From Desulfovibrio sp. (GTDB taxonomy: Bacteria; Desulfobacterota; Desulfovibrionia; Desulfovibrionales; Desulfovibrionaceae), in assembly GCA_031270875.1 (NCBI GenBank), contig JAISXC010000239.1:1-8298 (forward strand): DNA of 8,298 bases, read 5' to 3'. Below the pieces are notes generated by a model that made no database searches, was not told the origin of the DNA, and saw nothing but the letters and a program-made list of their open reading frames with translations. Position 1 is the stretch's first letter, and each line of letters begins with the position of its first letter. The translations under genes were made by a program, and so were the position numbers. Positions 1-7,595 of this stretch are shown here, one piece after another.

Positions 1-54
1 TGGCCTGAAAACGCCAAATCTTCCGAGTACGTTTTATGGCTTTCGGAGAGCTGA
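1..54 (+). CDS. ftsI: C-terminal end of probable division transpeptidase FtsI (PBP), partial
   Basis: Frame 1 is open from the left edge and ends at TGA 52-54, giving the tail WPENAKSSEYVLWLSES. In dcw clusters the gene directly before murE is normally ftsI, the septal class B penicillin-binding protein that crosslinks peptidoglycan at division. The tail resembles the last strand of a C-terminal PASTA domain, which division transpeptidases of the Desulfovibrio group often carry. The other two forward frames are less likely: frame 3 stops at 6-8, and frame 2 runs on into murE and looks like a shadow. Only 17 codons are visible, so no catalytic motif can be checked. The identity rests on position and the look of the tail. 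The stop lies 2 bases before the preferred GTG start of murE, which suggests coupled translation. Confidence 0.55.
   Translation, partial: WPENAKSSEYVLWLSES
45..50 (+). promoter_or_regulatory. Ribosome binding site supporting a GTG start for murE
   Basis: The sequence GGAGAG at 45-50 lies 6 bases before an in-frame GTG at 57-59, a standard Shine-Dalgarno distance. No comparable site precedes the upstream in-frame ATG at 36, where only a weak GAG occurs. The site lies inside the last codons of the upstream gene, so ribosomes finishing that gene could reload here. Confidence 0.6.
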
Positions 55-56
55 AC

Positions 57-1508
57 GTGTCGCCGGATTTCGCCATGCTTCTTGGTGTCTGCCGCGACGG
101 CGGGGCTGAACCGCGCTCCGATTCGCGGAAAGTGCGGCCGGGCGACATCTTTGCGGCCGTGCCGGGCGAAACCGATGACGGGGCGCGCTTCATACCGGCG
201 GCGGCCAAAGCCGGCGCCGCCTTTATTGTCTGCCGGCCCGACGTGGGGCGGGAAATTCTGACTGCGGCGGAGGATTGCCGGATCATATTTCATGACAATC
301 CCCGCGAGGCTCTTTGGCTGCTGGCTCAGGCGCGTTGGCGCACGGACCGCCTTCCCCTGAAAATCTTCGGCGTCACGGGCACAAACGGGAAGACGACTGT
401 TTCCTGCCTGCTGGAGAGCCTTTTTGCCGCGATTGGCGAAAAGGTGGGCATTGTGGGCACAATCGCCTACCGGTGGCCGGGGCACTCGCAAGCGGCGCCG
501 CTGACGACACCGGACACCCTGACTCTGCATTCGCTGCTTGGCCGCATGGCGGATGCGGGCGTGACCGTGGCCGTTATGGAAGTATCCTCCCATGCCCTGG
601 AACAGCAGCGCGTTTACGGCATCCCCTTTGACGGGGCCATTTTCACCAATCTTACCCAGGACCATCTGGACTATCACCCTGATATTGAAAGTTATTTCGC
701 GGCCAAAGCAAAACTTTTTCTGCATCTGCCGCAACGGGACAAAGCCATGTCCGTGAACGGCGACGACCATTTCGGCCGCCGTCTGCTTGACCTGTGCCCT
801 TCCGCCCTCCCCTTCGGCCTTGATCGCTGCGACCGCGGGCCGCGCCTGAAAGGGGAAATAATAACCTCCGGGCCGCAGGGACTCCATTTGCGGATGCGCT
901 ATAAAGATGCCGCATGGGATCTTGCTTCCCCCTTGGTGGGCAGCTTCAACGCATCCAATCTTTTGGCGGTTCAGGCGCTTGGACTCAAGCTGGGGCTTTC
1001 TCCAAAAAGTTTTTCGGCATTGGAGGCATTTGCCGGTGTGAACGGGCGCCTGGAGCGGATAGGCAATTCCGCCGGACTGAATATCTTTGTGGATTACGCC
1101 CATACTCCCGACGCACTTGTGAATGCGCTCAAAGCCCTGCGTGACTCCGGATTTGCCCGAATCATCACTGTCTTCGGCTGCGGAGGAAATCGCGACAGGT
1201 CAAAACGTCCCCTGATGGGCGAGGCTGTGGCCCGATTCTCCGACGTGGCCATCCTCACATCCGACAATCCGCGTTTTGAGAATCCGTGCGCCATTATTGA
1301 CGACGTGTTGCCCGGTTTGGCAAATGCGCGCGAAGCGCATGTGGAACAGGACCGCCGCAAGGCCACCGCCCTTGCCCTGAAGATGCTGACAAAAAACGAC
1401 GCCCTGCTGATCGCCGGCAAAGGACACGAGGACTATCAGATCATTCAGGGAATAAAGCACCATTACAGCGATCAGGAAGTTGTGCGGGAGTTGCTCCGAT
1501 GCGGCTGA
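57..1508 (+). CDS. murE: UDP-MurNAc-L-Ala-D-Glu:meso-2,6-diaminopimelate ligase MurE
   Basis: MurE is the cytoplasmic ATP-dependent ligase that adds the third residue of the peptidoglycan stem peptide (EC 6.3.2.13). Numbering from GTG 57 (483 aa, normal for the family), the N-terminal UMP-binding part shows SDSRKVRPGDIF at about 22-33. The ATP loop GVTGTNGKTT is at 105-114, TTPD at 150-153, EVSSHAL at 175-181 and FTNLTQDHLDYH at 196-207. An AK..LF segment near 216-221 holds the lysine that is carbamylated in this family. The C-terminal domain has GRLERI 330-335, DYAHTPDAL 346-354 and FGCGGNRDRSKRP 373-385. DNPR at 403-406 is the signature for meso-DAP rather than lysine, and GKGHEDYQI follows at 454-462. 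I chose GTG 57 because it has GGAGAG upstream and follows the previous stop by 2 bases. An ATG at 36 would add seven residues and overlap the upstream gene by 19 bp. The end overlaps murF by 10 bp. Confidence 0.97.
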   Translation: MSPDFAMLLGVCRDGGAEPRSDSRKVRPGDIFAAVPGETDDGARFIPAAAKAGAAFIVCRPDVGREILTAAEDCRIIFHDNPREALWLLAQARWRTDRLPLKIFGVTGTNGKTTVSCLLESLFAAIGEKVGIVGTIAYRWPGHSQAAPLTTPDTLTLHSLLGRMADAGVTVAVMEVSSHALEQQRVYGIPFDGAIFTNLTQDHLDYHPDIESYFAAKAKLFLHLPQRDKAMSVNGDDHFGRRLLDLCPSALPFGLDRCDRGPRLKGEIITSGPQGLHLRMRYKDAAWDLASPLVGSFNASNLLAVQALGLKLGLSPKSFSALEAFAGVNGRLERIGNSAGLNIFVDYAHTPDALVNALKALRDSGFARIITVFGCGGNRDRSKRPLMGEAVARFSDVAILTSDNPRFENPCAIIDDVLPGLANAREAHVEQDRRKATALALKMLTKNDALLIAGKGHEDYQIIQGIKHHYSDQEVVRELLRCG

Positions 1509-2953
1509 GATACCACGAAATTTCCGCCTGCCTCGGTCTTGTCCCGCGCGGCGGGGACAGGCTTTTGACGTCTGTGGCGACGGACAGCCGCGAAGCAAAG
1601 CCCGGATCCCTGTTTGTCTGCATCCGGGGGGAACATGCGGACGGGCATGATTTTGTCCGCCAGGCCGAGGAAGCGGGCGCCGCGGCCATTCTGGCTTCAC
1701 GGGCGCTGCCCCGGACGAATGTTCCGGTTTTGCCCGTGCGGGACACAATCAGGGCCCTTGGCCGGATAGCCGCCTACTGGCGCCGCTCCACACGGGCAAA
1801 AGTCGCCGGCATCACAGGAACAGCCGGCAAGACGACACTGAAGGAACTCCTGGCGCGCATTCTGGCGGTGAGAGGCAAAACCGCGCGCAATGCCCTCAAT
1901 TTCAACAATCAGATAGGCATGCCCCGCGCCATGCTGACGGCGGACGGCGATGAGACCTTCTGGGTGATGGAGGCCGGGATCAGCCGCGAGGGCGACATGG
2001 AGGAACTGGGCGGGATACTGCGCCCCGACATGGGGCTGATTCTCAACGTCGGCGCGGGGCATACCGAAAGACTGGGGCCAAAGGGCGTTGCGGCCCACAA
2101 GGCCGCGCTGCTCCGCTATCTGGCTCCGGGCGGCTGCGGACTTGTAAGCGCCGACTATCCCGACCTTGTGCGCGAAGCCGCCGCGACCGGGGCGGCGCTG
2201 CATTTTTTCAGCGCCGGAGATGCTTCAGTAAAATATCACGCCGCCTATGAAGGCCCTGAATTTCAGCATGATGCCTCAGGCGCCGTATCCGGCCGTTACC
2301 GCCTTTTTCTTGACGGGGAATGGACAAGCGTTGTCGCTCCCTTTTGCGGGGAATTCGGCGCCGAAAACTGCATAGCCGCCGCCGCCGCCGCCCATCTTAT
2401 GGGACTTTCCGGCGATGAAATCGCCGCCGGTTTCAAGCGCGCCGCAACGCCCGCTCAGCGTTTTTCCCGTAAACGTTTCGGCAGATGGGATGTCATCGAC
2501 GACACCTACAATGCGAATCCTCTGTCAATGCGGCGCATGCTGGACGCCGCCTCGGAGCTGGCGGAAGGACGCGCTTTTGTGCCCGTACTGGGCGAAATGC
2601 TGGAACTTGGCGATACGGCGGCAAACGAACATGAAAAACTTGGCCTTCACCTGGCGGAGCTTGACCCCGCAGGCGTGCTGTGGAAGGGCGGACACGCCAC
2701 GGATATTCGTTCCGGTCTGAAAAGGGGTGGATACGAAGGTGCGTTTGTCGTCATTCAGGAAAGCGGACATTTCGTCGCAACCGTGCAAGACCTTCTGCAT
2801 GGCAAAAATCTGAACGGAAGTGGGGGAGTGATCCTGTTCAAGGGTTCGCGCGGCAACAGGCTGGAAAAAGAATGCGCGGATTTTTGCGTCCACTGTCGCG
2901 CCGAACAGGATGCGACAAGCGAAACGTCCGGAGAAGAGAAGCATGTTCTATAA
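1499..2953 (+). CDS. murF: UDP-MurNAc-tripeptide:D-alanyl-D-alanine ligase MurF
   Basis: MurF completes the cytoplasmic precursor by attaching the D-Ala-D-Ala dipeptide to UDP-MurNAc-tripeptide using ATP (EC 6.3.2.10). The 484-aa product has the N-terminal [13 protein letters not shown] segment (28-40), the ATP loop [10 protein letters not shown] (104-113), NFNNQIGMP (134-142) and an [11 protein letters not shown] segment (183-193). The MurF hallmark DDTYNANP is at 334-341, followed by VLGEMLELG (364-372) and [11 protein letters not shown] (446-456). The ATG is inside the end of murE (10-bp overlap) and has GGGAG at 1486-1490, 8 bases upstream, so translation is probably coupled to murE. A run of six alanines (293-298) lies in an Ala-rich helix region and is encoded by a pure GCC repeat. 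The last 25 or so residues, after the KGSRG motif, are a polar, Cys-containing tail that looks poorly conserved. Family assignment is secure. Confidence 0.97.
   Translation: MRLRYHEISACLGLVPRGGDRLLTSVATDSREAKPGSLFVCIRGEHADGHDFVRQAEEAGAAAILASRALPRTNVPVLPVRDTIRALGRIAAYWRRSTRAKVAGITGTAGKTTLKELLARILAVRGKTARNALNFNNQIGMPRAMLTADGDETFWVMEAGISREGDMEELGGILRPDMGLILNVGAGHTERLGPKGVAAHKAALLRYLAPGGCGLVSADYPDLVREAAATGAALHFFSAGDASVKYHAAYEGPEFQHDASGAVSGRYRLFLDGEWTSVVAPFCGEFGAENCIAAAAAAHLMGLSGDEIAAGFKRAATPAQRFSRKRFGRWDVIDDTYNANPLSMRRMLDAASELAEGRAFVPVLGEMLELGDTAANEHEKLGLHLAELDPAGVLWKGGHATDIRSGLKRGGYEGAFVVIQESGHFVATVQDLLHGKNLNGSGGVILFKGSRGNRLEKECADFCVHCRAEQDATSETSGEEKHVL
2375..2392 (+). repeat. (GCC)6 trinucleotide run inside murF
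   Basis: Six consecutive GCC codons encode Ala 293-298 of MurF. The run is in frame, so gain or loss of units would change the length of an alanine-rich helix without shifting the frame. High-GC genomes favour GCC for alanine, so this may simply be codon bias in an Ala-rich family segment. Confidence 0.7.
2930..2938 (+). promoter_or_regulatory. Ribosome binding site that decides the mraY start
   Basis: A purine-rich GGAGAAGAG at 2930-2938 sits just before the ATG at 2943, with GGAG 9 bases from the start. It supports this ATG over an in-frame upstream ATG at 2910, which lies deep inside murF and would add a charged 11-residue extension not typical of MraY. Confidence 0.75.
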
Positions 2954-4019
2954 CATACTCGCGCCGCTTGCCTCTGACTGGACGCTGCTCAACGTTTTCA
3001 GATACATCACGTTCCGTTCCCTTGCGGCCCTGATAACAGCGCTTGTTGTCTCCATTCTCATCGGCCCGCGTTTTATCGCATGGCTGCACCATGTCAACTG
3101 CGGACAATTCATCCATGAGGATGTGAAAAACCATGCCGACAAAGCGGGCACCCCCACCATGGGCGGCCTGCTCATAATGACCTCGCTCGCCTGCAGCCTG
3201 CTGCTCTGGGCGGATCTGACAAACCGTTATATCTGGCAGGTCTCTCTGGTTTTCACCGCTTTTGGCCTGGTGGGTTTCTGCGATGATTTTTCCAAGCTGC
3301 GCCACCGCAAGAACAGAGGGATTTCCGGCAGAGCGAAAATGTCCGGCCAGATTCTGGCGGCCCTCGCCGCCATGTGCCTGCTCTACGCGAATCCCGACTA
3401 CAGCAGCCGCCTGGCCATTCCTTTCTTCAAGGATGTTAATCCGGACATCGGTCCGCTCTACCTGCCTTTCGGCGTTTTTGTCATGGTGGCGGCCTCAAAC
3501 GCGGTCAATCTGACGGACGGTTTGGACGGCCTTGCCATCGGACCCGCCATTGTGGCTCTTATCGTCTTTTCCATTTTTCTGTATGTGACGGGAAATGCGC
3601 GTTTTTCCACATATCTGCTGGTGCCGTACATCCCCGGCGTCGGCGAGGTGACGGTATTCTGTTCGGCGCTTGTCGGCGCCGGTCTGGGTTTTTTGTGGTT
3701 TAACGCCTATCCGGCCCAGGTTTTTATGGGCGATGTAGGTTCCCTGAGCCTCGGCGGCACGCTGGGCTATCTTGCCTTGCTCTGCAAGCAGGAACTCGTG
3801 TTGGCGGTTGTGGGCGGACTTTTTGTCGTGGAAACCCTTTCTGTTATCCTTCAGGTGGGTTATTTTCGCTGGACAGGCGGCAAACGCATTTTTCGCATGG
3901 CTCCCCTGCATCACCATTTTGAACTGAAAGGTGTGCCTGAGTCAAAAATCATCATACGTTTCTGGATCACCTCCATTCTGTTGGGACTGGTCGCGCTTTC
4001 ATTGCTGAAATTGCGTTGA
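2943..4019 (+). CDS. mraY: Phospho-N-acetylmuramoyl-pentapeptide-transferase MraY
   Basis: MraY is the integral inner-membrane enzyme that transfers phospho-MurNAc-pentapeptide from UDP to undecaprenyl phosphate, making lipid I (EC 2.7.8.13). The 358-aa length from ATG 2943 matches the family. The protein starts [10 protein letters not shown], close to the usual MraY opening, and is mostly hydrophobic with about ten membrane segments. Visible motifs are KAGTPTMGG (67-75), the aspartate pair in FCDDFSK (112-118), NLTDGLDGL (189-197), [12 protein letters not shown] (261-272) and the triple histidine in [10 protein letters not shown] (321-330). These are the Mg2+/substrate aspartates and the cytoplasmic histidine loop known for the family. 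All key residues are present. The gene overlaps murF by 11 bp and is followed by the only clear gap in the cluster, 41 bp before murD. Confidence 0.98.
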   Translation: MFYNILAPLASDWTLLNVFRYITFRSLAALITALVVSILIGPRFIAWLHHVNCGQFIHEDVKNHADKAGTPTMGGLLIMTSLACSLLLWADLTNRYIWQVSLVFTAFGLVGFCDDFSKLRHRKNRGISGRAKMSGQILAALAAMCLLYANPDYSSRLAIPFFKDVNPDIGPLYLPFGVFVMVAASNAVNLTDGLDGLAIGPAIVALIVFSIFLYVTGNARFSTYLLVPYIPGVGEVTVFCSALVGAGLGFLWFNAYPAQVFMGDVGSLSLGGTLGYLALLCKQELVLAVVGGLFVVETLSVILQVGYFRWTGGKRIFRMAPLHHHFELKGVPESKIIIRFWITSILLGLVALSLLKLR

Positions 4020-4049
4020 TCCCGCCGTGATAATTCAAAAAACGGCTTT

Positions 4050-4055
4050 GGAGAG
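4050..4055 (+). promoter_or_regulatory. Ribosome binding site of murD in the mraY-murD gap
   Basis: GGAGAG at 4050-4055, followed by AAAGG, ends just before the ATG at 4061. murD is the one gene here that does not overlap its predecessor, and it has a strong independent initiation signal. The rest of the gap (4020-4049) is AT-richer and shows no convincing terminator. Confidence 0.75.
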
Positions 4056-4060
4056 AAAGG

Positions 4061-5371
4061 ATGGCACTGGAAAATATTCGTGGAAGACGCCCGGGACCGG
4101 GCGAACCCGCGGTGGTTGTGGGAGCCGGACGTTCCGGACTTGCCGCGGCGCGGCTTCTTGCCGACAAGGGCGCGCGCGTGCGGCTTCTGGAGCGCCATGC
4201 CGATGCTGTCTCCGCCGATATCAAATCACAACTCGGCCGCCTGGGGGTGGAACTCATTGTGGGGGAGCACAGTCCGGAGCATTTTGAAAACTCCGTCGTC
4301 GTTGTGCCCAGCCCCGGCATCCCCGTTTCCCGGCTTAAACGGTTCACCGATGGAGACAAGGGGACGAACCGACCGGAAATTCTTGCGGAAATGGAACTGG
4401 CCTGGCGGTACCTTGACGGGGAACCCGTCCTTGCTGTTACCGGCACCAGCGGAAAAACCACCACCGCCTCCCTGGCCGCGGCAATGCTCCAGGCGCAGGG
4501 CTACACGGTGTTTTTGGGAGGCAACATCGGCACCCCGCTTTCGGAATATCTTCTCAGCGGGCGCAAGGCGGACGTGCTGGTTCTGGAAATATCCAGTTTC
4601 CAGTTGCAAACCTGCTCGACCTTTTGCCCCAGGGTGGGCATCCTCCTGAATATCTCCTCCAACCACCTGGACTACCACAAGGATATGCGCGAATACGTTG
4701 AGGCAAAATTCCGTCTTTTTCGCTGTCAGGATGAAGGTGATCTGGCTGTTCTGGGAGCGGAGGTCAAACCGCTGGCCCGGCCTTTCCGCCTGAAGGCCCG
4801 TCAGGTATACGTGGAGAACGGGGAACGCTTTACGAAGCGCCGTCTCCTGGGCGCGCATAACACATTGAATATGGAAGCCGCTTGGCAGGCCTGCCGTTTT
4901 TTCGGCGTAAATGAAGACAGAGCAAGGGCGGCCGTGGCCGGTTTCAATCCATTGCCGCATCGCCTGGAGGTTGTGCGGAAATACAAAAATATCACATATA
5001 TAAACGATTCAAAATGCACCACTGTCGCTGCCCTGCGGGTTGCGTTGCAGGCTGTGGAGCAGCCGGTGCGGCTTCTGTGCGGCGGCAAGTTCAAGGGGGG
5101 AAATTTGGCGGAATTGCGCGATCTCGTCAGGGAACGCGTCGCCGAGGTGGCGCTGTTCGGCGCAAGCCGGGAAAAATTTGAAGAAGCCTGGCAGGGGATC
5201 GTACCTGTCACCTGGCATGAGAAACTGGAGCCGGCGGTACGGCTGCTCAGCGTCCACGCCCGAAAAGGGGATGCGGTTCTGCTTGCGCCCGCCACCTCAA
5301 GTTTTGACCTCTATGCCAATTATATGGCCCGGGGTGACGATTTCAGACATATTGTGGAAGCGCTGCCATGA
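4061..5371 (+). CDS. murD: UDP-MurNAc-L-alanine:D-glutamate ligase MurD
   Basis: MurD adds D-glutamate to UDP-MurNAc-L-Ala in the cytoplasm with ATP hydrolysis (EC 6.3.2.9). The 436-aa protein has the N-terminal Rossmann-like nucleotide-sugar loop GAGRSGLAAARLL (21-33), the ATP loop VTGTSGKTTT (126-135), GGNIGTP (153-159), EISSFQL (176-182) and NISSNHLDYH (197-206). YVEAKFRLF (212-220) contains the likely carbamylated lysine. The C-terminal part has GAHNTLN (264-270), FNPLPHRLE (295-303), NDSKCTT (315-321), GGKFKGG (341-347) and LLAPATSSFDLY (407-418). Length and motif order are normal. NDSKCTT departs from the more common NDSK[AG]TN of the family. The ATG at 4061 has a strong ribosome binding site 6 bases upstream. 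The stop codon overlaps the ftsW start as ATGA, so the two are likely coupled. Confidence 0.97.
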   Translation: MALENIRGRRPGPGEPAVVVGAGRSGLAAARLLADKGARVRLLERHADAVSADIKSQLGRLGVELIVGEHSPEHFENSVVVVPSPGIPVSRLKRFTDGDKGTNRPEILAEMELAWRYLDGEPVLAVTGTSGKTTTASLAAAMLQAQGYTVFLGGNIGTPLSEYLLSGRKADVLVLEISSFQLQTCSTFCPRVGILLNISSNHLDYHKDMREYVEAKFRLFRCQDEGDLAVLGAEVKPLARPFRLKARQVYVENGERFTKRRLLGAHNTLNMEAAWQACRFFGVNEDRARAAVAGFNPLPHRLEVVRKYKNITYINDSKCTTVAALRVALQAVEQPVRLLCGGKFKGGNLAELRDLVRERVAEVALFGASREKFEEAWQGIVPVTWHEKLEPAVRLLSVHARKGDAVLLAPATSSFDLYANYMARGDDFRHIVEALP

Positions 5372-6528
5372 AAAATTTTTTCCTTGCAAGACGGTCTCCC
5401 GACAAGGGCATGAGCGCCCTGGGCAAGACCCCCGCAAAAGGGACGGGACGATTCGACTGGTGGATCTTCACCATCAGCCTGGTCATTCTCGGCATCGGGC
5501 TTGTCATGGTGCTCTCGGCAAGCGGGATCAGGGCGGAGGAACACGCCGGCGACAAATATCACTTTTTCAAACGCCAGCTGGCTTTTGCTGCGGGCGGGGG
5601 AATAACCCTGTGGGGCGCCGCGCTCATCCCGAGAGAATGGCTGTACAGATTGCAATATCCCGCCATTTTCGCGGCGCTCCTTTTGATGCTCGTCACCTTG
5701 TCGCCGTTTGTTCCGGCCATCAACGGTGCAAAACGCTGGATTCCCTTGGGGCTCGTATCTCTGCAGCCCATGGAGTTTGTCAAAATTGCCCTGGTGCTGT
5801 ATCTCGCCTACTTCATGAGCGCAAAGCAGGATCTGATAAAAACATTCAGCCGCGGCGTCATTCCGCCTTTTGCCGTGACCGGTCTTTTCTGCGCCCTGCT
5901 CCTGCTGCAGCCGGATTTCGGCAGCGCCGTCATATTGGCCGGTCTTCTGTTTTTCATGTGCATCGCCGGGGGCACGCGGTTTGTCTATATTTTCTTTTCC
6001 ATCACATTGGCCTGCGCCGGCGCCATGGCACTGGCCATAGCCTCTCCGTACCGCGTACGCCGCCTTCTGGCTTTTCTGGATCCGTTTCAGGATTTTCAGA
6101 ATACGGGATACCAACTGGCGCAGTCTCTGCTCGCCATCGGCTCAGGCGGCTTTTTCGGCCAAGGAATCGGGGCGAGCAAACAAAAAATGTTTTTTCTTCC
6201 GGAAACCCATACTGATTTCATTATGTCCGTGCTGGCTGAAGAAACCGGCTTTGTGGGCCTGAGTCTTGTCATGGCGCTGTTTGCCCTCTTCTTCTGGCGC
6301 TGCTACCGCATTGTCATGGGCCAGACCAGCCTGCGGGACCGCTTTACCGCCTTTGGACTGACAGTCATTCTGGCTATAGGCGCGGCGGTGAACCTTTCCG
6401 TGGTCATGGGCATGGCGCCGCCCAAGGGCGTGCCCATGCCGCTCATAAGCTACGGGGGCAGCAGCCTCGTCGCCACCATGATTTGTATTGGGCTGCTCAT
6501 GAATTATTCGAGGACAAGCTCGCAGTGA
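5368..6528 (+). CDS. ftsW: SEDS-family peptidoglycan polymerase FtsW
   Basis: FtsW is the integral-membrane glycosyltransferase of the divisome that polymerises lipid II together with FtsI. The 386-aa product has a basic cytoplasmic N-terminus of about 30 residues, then about ten hydrophobic segments (roughly 32-52, 71-90, 97-117, 135-150, 165-180, 184-203, 205-225, 292-312, 326-348, 360-380). Family motifs are NGAKRWIPLG (119-128), QPDFGSA (181-187), FLPETHTDFI (276-285, whose Asp283 matches the proposed catalytic aspartate of SEDS enzymes) and PLISYGGSS (358-366). The large periplasmic loop between 226 and 290 is as expected. Two motif departures stand out: QPME instead of QPSE at 133-136, and PPKG instead of P.TG at 351-354. 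The position between murD and murG indicates FtsW rather than its paralogue RodA. The ATG overlaps the murD stop as ATGA, with a weak GGAAG at 5356-5360. Confidence 0.96.
   Translation: MKNFFLARRSPDKGMSALGKTPAKGTGRFDWWIFTISLVILGIGLVMVLSASGIRAEEHAGDKYHFFKRQLAFAAGGGITLWGAALIPREWLYRLQYPAIFAALLLMLVTLSPFVPAINGAKRWIPLGLVSLQPMEFVKIALVLYLAYFMSAKQDLIKTFSRGVIPPFAVTGLFCALLLLQPDFGSAVILAGLLFFMCIAGGTRFVYIFFSITLACAGAMALAIASPYRVRRLLAFLDPFQDFQNTGYQLAQSLLAIGSGGFFGQGIGASKQKMFFLPETHTDFIMSVLAEETGFVGLSLVMALFALFFWRCYRIVMGQTSLRDRFTAFGLTVILAIGAAVNLSVVMGMAPPKGVPMPLISYGGSSLVATMICIGLLMNYSRTSSQ
6510..6513 (+). promoter_or_regulatory. Ribosome binding site for the murG GTG start
   Basis: GAGG at 6510-6513 lies 11 bases before GTG 6525. 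It supports initiation at the GTG overlapping the ftsW stop rather than at the in-frame ATG at 6483, which would add 14 residues before the glycine-rich N-terminal loop and lie fully inside ftsW. Confidence 0.5.
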
Positions 6529-7595
6529 AAAGCGTCATTCTGACAACCGGCGGCACGGGCGGGCACATTTTTCCCGCTCTCGCCGTTGCTGAAGAGATGC
6601 GGCGGCAATATCCCGGTCTGCGTCTGAAATTTGTGGGTTCTCTTTACGGACCGGAAAAGGAATTCGCACGGAAGATGGGCATTCCTTTCGAGGGCCTGTC
6701 GGTGCGCGGTTTTCTGGGGCGCGGTCTGCGCGCTGTCGCGGCCGGCGCCATGCTGGCCGCAGCGGTTGTCAAAGCCGCAGGGATAGTCCGGCGCTGCAAG
6801 CCGCAGGCCGTTTTGGGATTTGGCGGATATGCCTCCCTTGCTCCAATGCTGGCGGCAGTTTTGCTTGGCGTACCGTCCGTCCTCCATGAGCAGAATGCCG
6901 TTGCCGGCGCGAGCAATCGCCTTGTGAGCAGATTTACGCGGCGCGTCTGCCTTTCCTGGCCCGGCACACCGGGCTTTGCGCGAACAAAATGCGTTCTGAC
7001 CGGCAATCCGGTTCGCGCTGATGTCTGCGCCGCGGGCCATGAAACACGCCGGCGTCCGACGCGGCGCCTGCTTGTTTTGGGCGGTTCGCAAGGAGCCAGA
7101 GCGCTGAACGCCCTTCTGCCGGAAATTCTGCCCCGTCTGGCTGCCGCGGGCGTGGAAATACGTCACCAAAGCGGAAAGAACGACGAACATGCCACCCGGC
7201 GGGCCTATGCCTCGGCAGGCTATGCTCCCGATTGCGTGAACGCGTTCATTGACGATATGGCGGAAGCGTACCGCTGGGCGGATCTGACCATGTGCCGGGC
7301 CGGCGCAAGCACCGCGGCGGAATTGTGCGTGGCGGGGCTGCCGGCTGTCCTGGTGCCGTTTCCGCACGCCGCGCACGACCATCAGACGCACAATGCCCGC
7401 ATTCTGGAAAAGGCGGGCGCGGCCGTGCTGCTTCCCGAATCCGGGCTGCGCCCGGACAGCGCTGTCGAATTGCTGCTTGAGCTGCTTGGGGATGAAGATC
7501 GGCGCGGGCGGATGTCTCTTGCGGCATTGAAGACAGGCCGCCCGGATGCGGCGGCGCGGGTCATTGCTGTTTTGGAAGAGGTGCGTGCCGAATGA
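6525..7595 (+). CDS. murG: UDP-GlcNAc:lipid I N-acetylglucosaminyltransferase MurG
   Basis: MurG is a peripheral inner-membrane GT-B glycosyltransferase (family GT28) that adds GlcNAc from UDP-GlcNAc to lipid I, giving lipid II (EC 2.4.1.227). From GTG 6525 the protein is 356 aa, the usual length. It starts [20 protein letters not shown], with the first G-loop at 9-14 almost at the N-terminus as in the family. Other motifs are GFGGYAS (98-104), [13 protein letters not shown] (121-133), TGNPVR (159-164), the second G-loop [11 protein letters not shown] (185-195), [14 protein letters not shown] (241-254), [11 protein letters not shown] (257-267) and the nucleotide-sugar site around [14 protein letters not shown] (278-291). 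All expected regions are present and in order. The start overlaps the ftsW stop as GTGA. The end overlaps murC as ATGA. Confidence 0.97.
   Translation: MKSVILTTGGTGGHIFPALAVAEEMRRQYPGLRLKFVGSLYGPEKEFARKMGIPFEGLSVRGFLGRGLRAVAAGAMLAAAVVKAAGIVRRCKPQAVLGFGGYASLAPMLAAVLLGVPSVLHEQNAVAGASNRLVSRFTRRVCLSWPGTPGFARTKCVLTGNPVRADVCAAGHETRRRPTRRLLVLGGSQGARALNALLPEILPRLAAAGVEIRHQSGKNDEHATRRAYASAGYAPDCVNAFIDDMAEAYRWADLTMCRAGASTAAELCVAGLPAVLVPFPHAAHDHQTHNARILEKAGAAVLLPESGLRPDSAVELLLELLGDEDRRGRMSLAALKTGRPDAAARVIAVLEEVRAE

Noticed and set aside
1200..1748. A 182-codon open frame on the - strand across the murE-murF junction
   Set aside because: No ribosome binding site or recognised family, and it lies opposite conserved motifs of two real genes. 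The same holds for the other antisense frames in the window.
4024..4050. Inverted repeat GCCGT/ACGGC followed by TTTG as a possible terminator after mraY
   Set aside because: The stem is only 5 bp with a 13-nt loop and is followed by just three T residues, so it is too weak for an intrinsic terminator. A stop here would also cut off the essential downstream genes.
5320..6114. A 264-codon open frame on the - strand opposite ftsW
   Set aside because: Low-complexity charged product (Gln, Lys, Gly, Arg), no membrane or domain signature, fully antisense to a well supported gene.
5040..6215. A 391-codon open frame on the + strand overlapping the end of murD and most of ftsW
   Set aside because: It starts at TTG without a ribosome binding site, its product is rich in Arg, His, Gly and Pro with no recognisable domain, and both genes it overlaps have full family motifs. 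It is a high-GC shadow frame.
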